This document shows, in pieces, positions 43,390 through 52,095 of a stretch of DNA of 64,000 nt. Location: positions 62,001 through 126,000 of the forward strand of contig JAQUYL010000002.1 of the NCBI GenBank assembly GCA_028691845.1, in the 5' to 3' direction. How positions within the stretch are numbered: position 1 is the stretch's first letter; each line of letters begins with the position of its first letter. The notes beneath the pieces were generated by a model that had not been told where the DNA came from, did not search any database, and saw nothing but the letters and a program-made list of their open reading frames with translations. The position numbers and the translations under genes were made by a program. This DNA is from Opitutaceae bacterium (GTDB taxonomy: Bacteria > Verrucomicrobiota > Verrucomicrobiia > Opitutales > Opitutaceae).

Positions 43390-43578
43390 GGGCTCAGTCG
43401 CAAGTGGCCAAAGACCTGACTGCGAGTGTAAAACCGGCGGCCGTCATTGCCTGCCGGCCCGAAATAGTCGTCAGGCGCCCCGGCAACAGACCGCGAGCAC
43501 GGCACGGTCTGCAGACGGGATGAGCAGTGGGTTGCTTGACCCCGGGAACTCCGCGGCTATTGGTTCGTCAAAGCAGCC

Positions 43579-44247
43579 ATGTTTTGTTGCCTCCCCAGTC
43601 TGCGATATGCAGCCATCGTTCTCGTTGCCTTGTCCGGGGCAACGCATGTACCGGCCGCCCCAAGGGATTTGGTGACGAATTCGCCCTTTATGCCGCCGGG
43701 TGCACTAGCCGGTCAGACCGTGGGGGAGGCGGAGACCCTGGAACTACGCAGCATCATGGTTTTGGGCAGCACGCCCCAGTTCAGTATTTATGATCCGTCC
43801 CGCAAACGGGCGTCATGGGTGGGCCTCAACGATTCAAGCCAGGATTTCGTGGTCAAAAATTTCGACGCCAGCAGGGAAACGGTGACCGTCGAATATCGGG
43901 GACGGGCGTGCATTCTGGCGCTGCAAAAGGCAAAAATAGCCGCGGCTCCCCCTCTGCCTGCTGTGGGCTCTCCCTCAGCGGCAACTGCCACCACGCCGTC
44001 CGCACCCGCATCGGGTCTGATCAACACCGTGAAAATCAATCCGACGCCCGCGGAAGAGGCGCAGCGGCTCCAGGCCGTGGTTGAGGAGATTCGCCGCCGG
44101 CGTGAGCAACGGCGGCAGGCCGGTCAGCCGCTGCCAACAATGCAGACGCCGCCTGGACCGAGCCAAAGCGGCAAGCCCGTCGCGCCATTTTCACCGACGA
44201 ATAGCCAGCCTGTGATGCCGGGTTCGCCCCGCTTGAATAATTACTAA
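43579..44247 (+). CDS. Exported Pro-rich protein of unknown function
   Basis: A 222-residue protein with a signal peptide (residues 1-28). The mature part has a compact region, LELRSIMVLGSTPQFSIYDP, WVGLNDSSQDFVVKNFDASR and ETVTVEYRGRACILALQKAK, reminiscent of the GspC/pilus-assembly small beta domain. An Ala/Ser/Pro linker, a charged helix (EEIRRRREQRRQAGQ) and a Pro/Ser/Asn tail follow. No family is claimed. A type II secretion or pilus accessory role is a guess from shape alone. Confidence 0.6.
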   Translation: MFCCLPSLRYAAIVLVALSGATHVPAAPRDLVTNSPFMPPGALAGQTVGEAETLELRSIMVLGSTPQFSIYDPSRKRASWVGLNDSSQDFVVKNFDASRETVTVEYRGRACILALQKAKIAAAPPLPAVGSPSAATATTPSAPASGLINTVKINPTPAEEAQRLQAVVEEIRRRREQRRQAGQPLPTMQTPPGPSQSGKPVAPFSPTNSQPVMPGSPRLNNY

Positions 44248-44609
44248 AGCCGAGCCTGAAGAGGCACAAACGGGCCGGAATTTATCGCTCCTTCGGCCCC
44301 CCGTTCTCGGGGCTGGGGAGGCCCTTGCCCTGCCCCTGCCTGTAATCCAATCGCAGGGATCGGACGACAGAGTACCGGCGTGTCCCGATCAGGAAAAACG
44401 ACTCGACCGGGGGGAAGCCAGGGCGCAATCGAACCAGGCAGGCATTAGCATCTCTCTTCCTCCCGGATCGGAAGTGTCATGTGACATTATGCGTCAGGTC
44501 CGCAGCCACCGGAACAGAATTGGCGTGAATATAGAGGCATTCGGCCTAACGTGATTTTTCAGACTCGTCGGCGGGCCACCGTGGCGCGGCGGCGAACGCC
44601 GTCCTCCTC
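44248..44609. other. 362-bp intergenic region before the ABC exporter operon
   Basis: No supported gene. It contains a small dyad near 44477 (TGTCATGTGACA) and should hold the promoter of the exporter operon. Confidence 0.4.
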
Positions 44610-46487
44610 ATGCCGAGCCTTCCCTCCGTTCCCAGCACGCCCAGGTCCTCTCTGACCAACACCGCGCTGATCCGTCGCCTTTTCGGGCTGGCTTGGCGTT
44701 ATCGGGGACACTGCCTAAAAGTACTCGGCATCCAGTTGCTGCTTCTGGTCATGGGGGTGTCCGGCCTCAACCTTATCGGACTGGGCATCGATTACATCCG
44801 CCATTTGGTCGAGGGCGACGTGGAGCCGATCCCCAGCTGGGGCGGGCACTTGCCCGCATGGCCCCCGATGGCCGTGCTGAGCAGCATTGCCGGGGTGATC
44901 TTCGTCATGGCGCTGACGCGCGCCTTTCTGAACTACTCCCATACGGTAGCGGTCAACCAGCTTACCCAGCAGGAAATCGTCCCCCATTTGCGTGGACTGG
45001 TATACGACAAGCTGCAGCGCCTCAGTTTCCGTTTTTTCGACGACAATACTACCGGTTCCATCATCAACCGCGTCACCGGCGATGTGCAGGCGGTCCGCAT
45101 GTTTCTCGACCAGGTGCTCATCCAGAGTGTCATCATGGGGGTGTCGCTGGCGATCTATCTGCTCTACATGGTCAAGCTTCACCCGGGGCTCACCCTGGCA
45201 TGCCTGGTTACAACGCCGGTACTCTGGTTCATGGCCTCAGTGTTCACGCGGCGGATGCTTCCACTGTACGCGCGCAACCGCGAATTGGCCGACGAGATGG
45301 TGCGCAATCTGACGGAGAGCGTGCAAGGCGTGCAGGTGGTCAAGGGTTTTGGGCGCGAGGCGGAGGATCGCAAAAAGTTTGAGAGCAGCAACAACGCCGT
45401 GCTGGCGCAGCAGAACAGCATATTCTGGCGAGTGAGCCTGTTCAGCCCGGCGGTCGGTTTCCTGACCCGGATCAACCTCATGGTGCTGCTGGGCTACGGC
45501 GGCTGGCTCGCCCTCTGCGGCGACTTGCCGCTGGGCTCGGGCCTTGTGGTTTTCGCCGGTTTGCTCGAACAGTTCTCGGGCCAGGTCAACAACGTCGCCG
45601 GCATCGTGAACAGCGTGCAGCAAAGTCTGATCGGAGCCCGCCGCGTGTTCGAGATTCTCGATGCCCCGGTCGAAATCCAGCACCCGTCCGGCGCGGTGCG
45701 GCGGCCGAAGTTTGAGGGCCGCGTGACGTTCGAACACGTGTGGTTTGGCTACGGTTCCGGGCAGCAGGTGTTGCGGGACATCCACCTCGAGGTGGAGCCC
45801 GGGCAGTGTGTGGCGATCCTTGGGGCCACCGGTTCGGGCAAGAGCGCTCTCATGAGTCTAATCCCCCGGTTTTACGATCCGCAGGCTGGCCGGGTGCTGG
45901 TGGACGGCATTGACGTGCGCCGGCTGCACCTCGATGACTTGCGGCGCAACATAGGCCTCGTTTTTCAGGAAAGCTTTCTCTTCAGCCACACAGTGGCGGC
46001 CAACATCGCCTTCGGCCAGCCGCAGGCCACGCGGGCGCAGATCGAGCGGGCGGCCACAATCGCCGCGGCGGACGAATTCATCCGCGCCTTGCCCCACGGC
46101 TACGACACCGTCCTCGACGAAAGCGGCGCCACGCTGTCTGGCGGACAGCGGCAGCGGCTCGCGCTCGCACGTGCCATGCTGCTGGAACCAGCCATCCTGC
46201 TGCTCGACGATCCCACCGCCTCCATCGATGCCGAGACCGAACGCGAGATTTTTTCAGCGCTGGCCCAGGCCATCGAGGGACGCACGACCTTTATCGTCGC
46301 GCACCGACTGAGCACGCTTCGCCGGGCTGATTTCATTGTTGTGCTCGACGAGGGGCGCATCGTGCAGCAGGGCACCCATGAGGAACTGATGCGGCAGGCC
46401 GGACATTATCTGCGGGTGGCCGACCTGCAATTGATCGATGCGGATGAGATGATGGAATCGGCTGGAGGGGGGGAGGGCACTCCATGA
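44610..46487 (+). CDS. ABC exporter half-transporter (1)
   Basis: A 625-residue MsbA/BmrA-type exporter. Six membrane helices (about 30-330) with an N-terminal cytoplasmic tail. The NBD (about 375-610) has Walker A ILGATGSGKSALM, Q-loop VFQESFLFS, signature ATLSGGQRQRLALA, Walker B ILLLDDPTASID and H-loop VAHRLSTLR. Note Asp-Asp in Walker B (LLDDP) where Asp-Glu is standard; the catalytic Glu is replaced, so this is the degenerate ATPase of a heterodimer. Its last codons overlap the start of the next gene (ATGA, 46484-46487). Confidence 0.95.
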   Translation: MPSLPSVPSTPRSSLTNTALIRRLFGLAWRYRGHCLKVLGIQLLLLVMGVSGLNLIGLGIDYIRHLVEGDVEPIPSWGGHLPAWPPMAVLSSIAGVIFVMALTRAFLNYSHTVAVNQLTQQEIVPHLRGLVYDKLQRLSFRFFDDNTTGSIINRVTGDVQAVRMFLDQVLIQSVIMGVSLAIYLLYMVKLHPGLTLACLVTTPVLWFMASVFTRRMLPLYARNRELADEMVRNLTESVQGVQVVKGFGREAEDRKKFESSNNAVLAQQNSIFWRVSLFSPAVGFLTRINLMVLLGYGGWLALCGDLPLGSGLVVFAGLLEQFSGQVNNVAGIVNSVQQSLIGARRVFEILDAPVEIQHPSGAVRRPKFEGRVTFEHVWFGYGSGQQVLRDIHLEVEPGQCVAILGATGSGKSALMSLIPRFYDPQAGRVLVDGIDVRRLHLDDLRRNIGLVFQESFLFSHTVAANIAFGQPQATRAQIERAATIAAADEFIRALPHGYDTVLDESGATLSGGQRQRLALARAMLLEPAILLLDDPTASIDAETEREIFSALAQAIEGRTTFIVAHRLSTLRRADFIVVLDEGRIVQQGTHEELMRQAGHYLRVADLQLIDADEMMESAGGGEGTP

Positions 46488-48439
46488 AACCGGCCCCGGA
46501 CCAGATGGACCTGCTCACCCTGGCGCGGCGTCGCCGGATCGAGGAGGGGGCTGCACAGTTCAAGCCGCTGGAGTGGGGGCTCATCCGCCGTCTCTGGACC
46601 TATACCCGACCGCACCGACGCAAGCGCAACCTGCTGGTTGCGCTCACCCTGGTGCGCTCCATGCAGCTGCCGGCGCTGGCTTGGGCCGTGGGTGCGATCA
46701 TCAGCGGTCCGGTGGCTCGGCACGAACCCCTCCTGCTTGCCTGGGCTGTGGCCGGCTACGCCGTCCTGGCGCTCAGCACCGACGCCTTGTTCCACTTTCG
46801 CCAGCGCTATGCCCTCGAGCTGGGCGAGGCGGTGGTCAATGCATTACGCGCGGACATCTTCCGCCACGTGCAGCGCATGCCGATGAGTTTTTTTCACCGC
46901 ACCAAGGTGGGGCGCATTATCAGCCGCGTGACATCCGACGTCGAATCGGTCCGCATCGGCATCCAGGACGTATTGTTTGTGAGCACGATCCAGGCGGGGC
47001 AGGTCTTCTTCGCCGGCATTGTCATGCTTATCTGCGATCGCGTGATGTTCCTGATGGTCTTGGCCCTTGCGCCAGTACTCTGGGTGCTCAACCGGCATTT
47101 CCGCGTCCGACTCAGCCATCTCAGCCGGGCCTCGCAGGAGAGTTTCAGCCGGGTCACGGCCACGCTGGCCGAGTCGGTCAGCGGCATCCGGGTGACCCAA
47201 GGATTTGCGCGGCAGGAGACCAATGCCGGCTTGTTTCGCAGCCTGCTCGCGGATCATGCGCGTTACAACGTGGCGCTCACCCGGACCTCGGCCATCCTCA
47301 TGCCGTTGCTCGAGTTGAACAGCCAGTTTTTCATCGCCCTGCTGCTGCTGCTCGGCGGCTGGCGCGTCATGCACGGCGACATGAGCCTGGGGCGGCTCAT
47401 CCAATTCTTCTTTCTCGTCAACCAGTTCTTCTCCCCCATCCAGATCATCGGCAACCAATACAACCAGGCGCTCACCTCGATGGCGGGCGCAGAGCGGGTT
47501 TTCCGCCTTCTTGACGCCCAGCCGGATTGGGAGGACGCCCCCGACGCGGCGCCGCTGCCGGATTCTCGGCAGGCAATAAGCGAAAGGGCGGGCGTAGGAG
47601 AAAGGGAATTGGGACGGCCGGCAGCATCCGTTACCCGGGTTTTACCGTCTTGTCCTGCCGTCTCTTCCTTACCGGCGGCAGGCCGTGTCTTCAGAGGCAT
47701 GCGCGTCGAATTCCGTCGCGTGACCTTCGGCTATGATCCGGCGCGACCCGTATTGCATGACATCAATCTGACGGCGGAGCCCGGGCAGTCGGTGGCGCTG
47801 GTCGGCCACACGGGCAGCGGCAAGTCATCCCTCGCCAACCTGGTGGCGAAATTCTACCTGCCGACCAGCGGCGAGCTGCTGATCGACGGCCGCGAGATCC
47901 GCACCATCAGCAGTCATTCACTGCACCGGCAGATGGGCCTCGTGCAGCAGCAGAATTTTCTCTTCAGCGGCACCGTGCTGGAGAATATCCGTCTGGGCAA
48001 GCCCGAGGCGACCGAGGCGGAGGTGGCGGGGGCGTTGCGCCGCCTCGATTGTCTCGATCTGATCGAGGCCTTGGCCGGCGGCCTGCAGACCCAGGTGGGT
48101 GAGCGCGGTGGCGCGCTTTCGCTCGGACAGCGGCAGGTCATCTGCTTCGCCCGCGCGCTGCTGGCCGAGCCGAGGCTGCTGATCCTGGACGAAGCCACCA
48201 GCTCGATCGATACGCTGACGGAAGCCCGCTTGCAAAAGGCGCTGGCTGCGCTGGTAGCCCGGCGCACAAGTTTGATTGTGGCCCATCGCTTGAGCACCAT
48301 CCGGCAGGCCGACCTCATTCTGGTGCTGGAGCGGGGTCGCATCATCGAACGCGGCCCCCACGCCTCGCTGCTGGCCAAGGGCGGACGCTATGCAGCCCTG
48401 TACCGGCAATTCCGGGACATGGATGGGCCGGCCGCCTGA
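46484..48439 (+). CDS. ABC exporter half-transporter (2), with linker insertion
   Basis: A 651-residue partner: membrane domain about 45-345 and NBD about 405-640 with Walker A LVGHTGSGKSSLAN, Q-loop LVQQQNFLFSG, signature GALSLGQRQVICFA, Walker B ILDEATSSID (catalytic Glu present) and H-loop VAHRLSTIR. The signature Gly-Gly is altered to Leu-Gly. Together with gene 1 this forms a heterodimeric exporter with one consensus and one degenerate site. Between the membrane domain and the NBD lies an extra, low-complexity stretch of about 45 residues (SERAGVGERELGRPAASVTR region, 47565-47690). Confidence 0.95.
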   Translation: MKPAPDQMDLLTLARRRRIEEGAAQFKPLEWGLIRRLWTYTRPHRRKRNLLVALTLVRSMQLPALAWAVGAIISGPVARHEPLLLAWAVAGYAVLALSTDALFHFRQRYALELGEAVVNALRADIFRHVQRMPMSFFHRTKVGRIISRVTSDVESVRIGIQDVLFVSTIQAGQVFFAGIVMLICDRVMFLMVLALAPVLWVLNRHFRVRLSHLSRASQESFSRVTATLAESVSGIRVTQGFARQETNAGLFRSLLADHARYNVALTRTSAILMPLLELNSQFFIALLLLLGGWRVMHGDMSLGRLIQFFFLVNQFFSPIQIIGNQYNQALTSMAGAERVFRLLDAQPDWEDAPDAAPLPDSRQAISERAGVGERELGRPAASVTRVLPSCPAVSSLPAAGRVFRGMRVEFRRVTFGYDPARPVLHDINLTAEPGQSVALVGHTGSGKSSLANLVAKFYLPTSGELLIDGREIRTISSHSLHRQMGLVQQQNFLFSGTVLENIRLGKPEATEAEVAGALRRLDCLDLIEALAGGLQTQVGERGGALSLGQRQVICFARALLAEPRLLILDEATSSIDTLTEARLQKALAALVARRTSLIVAHRLSTIRQADLILVLERGRIIERGPHASLLAKGGRYAALYRQFRDMDGPAA

Positions 48440-48575
48440 TCATTCTGCGCCGATCCCCCCGGCCGTGGTTCGATTTTGGGCGGCCGGCGATTGGGATTCT
48501 CCCTATGGGGAACGGTTCCTTCCCGTCTAGAAAATCATTGCGTTGGCCGGGGCGGCATCTATGAGGGTAGCCACT

Positions 48576-48845
48576 ATGGCCAAAAAATCTGCCCGTAAAC
48601 CCAACGCAAAGTTTATGGCTCCGGTTCAGCCGGACGCCGCCCTCTCCGCCGTTGTCGGCGAGAAGCCCCTCCCCCGTACCGAACTCACCAAGAAGCTCTG
48701 GGCCTACATCAAGAGGAAGGGCCTGCAGGACTCCAAGAACAAGCGCCAGATCAACGCCGACGCGAATCTGCTGCCGGTGTTCAATGGCAAGAAGAATGTC
48801 ACCATGTTCGAGATGACGAGCTTGGTCAACAAGCACGTCTCCTAA
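48576..48845 (+). CDS. Stand-alone SWIB-domain protein
   Basis: An 89-residue basic protein; the start at 48576 (MAKKSARKP) has GAGGGTAG upstream at good spacing. A lysine-rich N-terminal tail is followed by the SWIB/MDM2 domain: PLPRTELTKKLWAYIKRKGL, QDSKNKRQINADANLLPVFN, and MFEMTSLVNKH. Stand-alone SWIB proteins are found in Chlamydiae and other PVC bacteria, and are thought to act on chromatin or nucleoid; the function is unproven. It is followed by a strong terminator. Confidence 0.94.
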   Translation: MAKKSARKPNAKFMAPVQPDAALSAVVGEKPLPRTELTKKLWAYIKRKGLQDSKNKRQINADANLLPVFNGKKNVTMFEMTSLVNKHVS

Positions 48846-48871
48846 GCGCTGATCAATCGACCACTTTCACA

Positions 48872-48910
48872 AACCGCCGCGGTGCCCTGAGCCCGCGGCG
48901 GTTTTGTTTT
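48872..48910 (+). terminator. Rho-independent terminator after the SWIB gene
   Basis: AACCGCCGCGG and CCGCGGCGGTT form an 11-bp stem around a 10-nt loop, followed by TTGTTTT. Confidence 0.85.
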
Positions 48911-48936
48911 GGCCGATACGATTGTCGGTCCGACGC

Positions 48937-49086
48937 ATGGAAAAGGGTGGCTGTGCAATTGACGGAGGGACACCCGCGCGGAACTGGCAGACCGGCCCAG
49001 GAGCCGGTTCCCCTCGCGTCGAGGCCGAGGCGAAACTCGATCGCATCCGCGACGCGCTGATGGCCGGCCGGGTGGGGCGGCATTGA
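48937..49086 (+). CDS. 49-residue ORF of doubtful status
   Basis: A short frame in the 233-bp gap between the SWIB terminator and the DMT gene. The C-terminal half looks helical and charged (RVEAEAKLDRIRDALMAGRV), while the N-terminal half is Gly/Pro-rich. No family or ribosome-binding site was recognised. It may be a remnant. Confidence 0.2.
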   Translation: MEKGGCAIDGGTPARNWQTGPGAGSPRVEAEAKLDRIRDALMAGRVGRH

Positions 49087-49143
49087 CCTCCAATCGGGTT
49101 TGCGCTTGGAGCGCCGCGCCGGCCGGCTACACTGCGCACTTCC

Positions 49144-50160
49144 ATGCCCGAGGCTGATCGCCCAATCCACACCAAGGCCATCGCGGCCCTGCTGCTGGCC
49201 AATTTATTCTGGGGGCTCAGTTTCCCGTTGATCAAGAGCGTGGCGCTGGCGCATCAGCAGGTGCTGCCGGGCAGCGGCAACTGGTTTATAACCGCTTGCA
49301 CCATCGGGCCGCGTTTCGTGCTGGCGGCGATCGTGATGCTGTTTTGGGCGGGCCGGACGCTTGGCCGTCTGACCCGGAGCGAGATGATCCAGGGCGTGGG
49401 GCTCGGCATGTTCGCGTCGGCGGGCATGTTGTTCCAGAATGATGGCCTGCAATTCACGTCGGCCTCTGTGTCGGCCTTCCTGACACAATTCTACGCCATC
49501 CTGATCCCGGTCTGGGTGGCGTGGCGACGGCGGTGCTGGCCGGCGCCGATTGTATGGACGTGCTGCGCGCTGGTCCTGATCGGCGCGGCGGTGCTGGCCC
49601 GGTTCGATCCCCGGCAGATGCACTTGGGCCGCGGCGAGCTGGAAACACTGCTTAGCTCGGTGTTTTTCATGGGACAGATTCTCTGGTTGGGAAGGAAACC
49701 TTTCGCCGGTAACCGCGTCCGGCCGGTGACGTTCGTCATGTTTTCATTTCAGGCCGTGATTTTTCTGACCATGATGCTGGCCACGGCTCCGCGAGCGGAC
49801 GTCCTGCTGGCGCTGGGGCGCTCGCCGCCCTGGGTGGCGCTGACGGCCGGCCTGACGGTATTCTGCACGCTTGGCGCCTTCATGCTCATGAACAAATGGC
49901 AGCCGAAAATCCCGGCGATCGAGGCCGGACTCATCTACTGTTTCGAACCGGTTTTTGCGTCGGCCATGGCTTTGTTCCTGCCAAGCTGGTTTTCGGGATG
50001 GGCCGGCTTTGATTATCCCAACGAACGGGCCACGTTTCACCTGCTGGTGGGCGGCGGGCTCATCACGCTCGCCAACGTGCTGCTCCACCTTCTGCCTCCG
50101 CCTCCCCACCCGCCTCGATTCGGCGGGAGGGATGCCGCCGGCCGGATCCCTCACGGGTGA
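49144..50160 (+). CDS. EamA/DMT-superfamily transporter (1)
   Basis: A 338-residue inner-membrane protein with ten helices in two EamA repeats (first: ALLLANLFWGLSFPLIKSVA; second half from about 175: SSVFFMGQILWLGRKPFAGN). Substrates of the family are metabolites or amino acids; not predictable here. The C-terminal tail is Pro/Gly-rich and cytoplasmic. Confidence 0.92.
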   Translation: MPEADRPIHTKAIAALLLANLFWGLSFPLIKSVALAHQQVLPGSGNWFITACTIGPRFVLAAIVMLFWAGRTLGRLTRSEMIQGVGLGMFASAGMLFQNDGLQFTSASVSAFLTQFYAILIPVWVAWRRRCWPAPIVWTCCALVLIGAAVLARFDPRQMHLGRGELETLLSSVFFMGQILWLGRKPFAGNRVRPVTFVMFSFQAVIFLTMMLATAPRADVLLALGRSPPWVALTAGLTVFCTLGAFMLMNKWQPKIPAIEAGLIYCFEPVFASAMALFLPSWFSGWAGFDYPNERATFHLLVGGGLITLANVLLHLLPPPPHPPRFGGRDAAGRIPHG

Positions 50161-50281
50161 CTAAATCCCGGCGTCAATTGAGCGCCCGTCCGGATGCTTT
50201 GAGACGAGCTGGCTCATCTGCAGGACAGGGATGGAACGCAGCATTCAGAGGACATGGATGATAAAAGTAGCATAAACAGCA

Positions 50282-50302
50282 AAGTCACCTAATGGGTGAC
50301 TT
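50282..50302. repeat. Palindrome, family copy D
   Basis: AAGTCACC and GGTGACTT, 8-bp arms with a 5-nt loop (TAATG). It lies between the 3' ends of the convergent DMT and hydrolase genes. Confidence 0.8.
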
Positions 50303-50334
50303 ATGCTCCGCATGGAGACCGAATGGAAAACGGA

Positions 50335-51018
50335 TCATGCTGGAGGCTGGAAGCGGCCGGTGCGGAGAAAGGAGAGAACCTCGGCGGCCACGGTCTGACG
50401 CCAGAGCATGGCGGTGTGTGAATGTGGCATGACGAGGAAATCGGAGGCACCGGCGAGACGGGTGGAGGCGACCGTGACCATGCCGTCGTGGGCGCCGGAC
50501 AGCCAGCGGCTGAAGAACGGGTGGAGGCTCGCGCAACCGGCGATGACCCCCACCTCGTAGTCGGGCGGAATCAGGGTGGGGGCGAGGGCGTCCGGAGTGG
50601 CGGCTCCGAGGCGCGAGAGGTTGGAACCGATCAGCCAGCGCCACAGGGCAGAACGGTTGAGGCGGTCGGCCACCGGACTGCCGGCGTTCGGCGGACCGAG
50701 CAGGACGATCCGGCCCAGATTTTTGGGTCGGTGCTCCTGCAGATAAAGCCGGACGATCAATCCGCCCATCGAGTGCGCCACAAAGTGCAACCGCGGGGCT
50801 AGGGCGGTTCCATGGAGACACAATTGCTCCGGCAGATATTTCCGGGCCAATTGCTCGCAGGTGAGGGAACGTGAAGAGTAGGGGAGGTTGACGGTGCGGT
50901 AGCCGGCGGATTCGATCCTCCGGGCAAGGGGACGCATCACGAGTGCCGGCATAGCCACGCCATGCAGCAGCACGACGATTTCGGCGAGGGGAGGGAGGGG
51001 AGACGGGGCTGGCGTCAC
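50335..51018 (-). CDS. Alpha/beta-hydrolase, lipase/PGAP1-like
   Basis: A 227-residue protein. Features are the oxyanion strand EIVVLLHGVAMPALVMRPLA, the nucleophile elbow HFVAHSMGGLIVRLYL (Ser in GHSMGG-type AHSMGG), candidate acid Asp in SGAHDGMVTVAS and the catalytic His in LVMPHSHTAMLW. Related to acyl-hydrolases with a lipase-like fold; the substrate is unknown. No signal peptide is visible. It is probably cotranscribed with the DMT gene 63 nt upstream. Confidence 0.9.
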   Translation of the reverse strand: MTPAPSPLPPLAEIVVLLHGVAMPALVMRPLARRIESAGYRTVNLPYSSRSLTCEQLARKYLPEQLCLHGTALAPRLHFVAHSMGGLIVRLYLQEHRPKNLGRIVLLGPPNAGSPVADRLNRSALWRWLIGSNLSRLGAATPDALAPTLIPPDYEVGVIAGCASLHPFFSRWLSGAHDGMVTVASTRLAGASDFLVMPHSHTAMLWRQTVAAEVLSFLRTGRFQPPA

Positions 51019-51081
51019 GGCGGGGCGGGGTAGGACCGGCGAGGCGAGTGCGGTGGCAAAGGACCGGGGAAGGCCCGTTCC

Positions 51082-51957
51082 TCAGGTCGCGGCGTCTTCG
51101 GTTGAGGAGGCGGGGACAAGCCGCAATCGACGGATGGAGTGCAGCGCGCGCCAAGTGACGGCGCCAAGCACGATCACGCCGCCGAGCAGGGCGAAGCGCC
51201 CCGGCTTCTCCCCCAGAAACAACATGACCCATACCGGATTCAGGATCGGCTCAATCACGGGAAGCAGGACTGCCTCGAGCGCCGTGACGTGCTTGATGGC
51301 GCGCGAATAGAAGAGATACGACAGGCCGAGCTGCACCGTCCCGAGCACGGTCAGGGCCATCCACCCATCGGGGGAAAGAGCGGGTGCCCGAATAATGAAG
51401 GGAGACCCAACGATGCCGGCGATCAGGTTGCCCAGAATGATGGACTCGACCACGGAGCCTTCCTTTTGCTTGCGCATGAGCACGGCCATGCCGGCAAAAC
51501 AGAGGCCGCTGATCACCGCGATGACATTGCCCAGCACGCCGGTAAACTGGAGGCCGTCCGCAAAAAATAGCGCCATGCCGGCGAAGGTTGCAGCGATGGC
51601 AAACCAGTCAGCCCTGGTGGCATGTTCGCGGAGGAACCAGGCGCCGAGAAGCGCGACCCAGACGGGTGCCGTGTATTGAAGCAGGATGGCGTTGGCCGCG
51701 GTGGTGAGTTTGGTGGCGGCGACAAAACTGATGGTGCACGCGGCATAGGCGGCGGCGGCACCCAATTGGATCGGCGACCACGTAAAGCGAAGCCTGCGGT
51801 GGGTGATGACGAGAAACGCCGCCGCGATGAAACCGCGGCCGCCCGCCACGGCCAGCGGCGGCCATTCCACCCACTTGATGAGCAGGCCGCCGAGGCTCCA
51901 GCAGAGAGCGGCGAGGAGAAGCTGGCCAACAGCCTTGGTATGGGCGGGATTTCTCAC
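51082..51957 (-). CDS. EamA/DMT-superfamily transporter (2)
   Basis: A 291-residue ten-helix transporter (LLLAALCWSLGGLLIKWVEW at the start; second repeat LGNVIAVISGLCFAGMAVLM; last helix GRFALLGGVIVLGAVTWRAL). It belongs to a different subgroup from the transporter at 49144. It precedes the hydrolase gene by 63 nt on the same strand. Confidence 0.92.
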   Translation of the reverse strand: MRNPAHTKAVGQLLLAALCWSLGGLLIKWVEWPPLAVAGGRGFIAAAFLVITHRRLRFTWSPIQLGAAAAYAACTISFVAATKLTTAANAILLQYTAPVWVALLGAWFLREHATRADWFAIAATFAGMALFFADGLQFTGVLGNVIAVISGLCFAGMAVLMRKQKEGSVVESIILGNLIAGIVGSPFIIRAPALSPDGWMALTVLGTVQLGLSYLFYSRAIKHVTALEAVLLPVIEPILNPVWVMLFLGEKPGRFALLGGVIVLGAVTWRALHSIRRLRLVPASSTEDAAT

Positions 51958-52095
51958 CGGCAGACAGTCAGGCTGGAATCGTCGGCAAACTCACGAAAAA
52001 AGGTGCGGCCTTCCCCCCTCTTTTGACCACGGTCTTCTCCTAGTGCTGCGCCACAGATGTGACGCGGTCACGAAGCGCCCAACCCTTCCTCGCTT

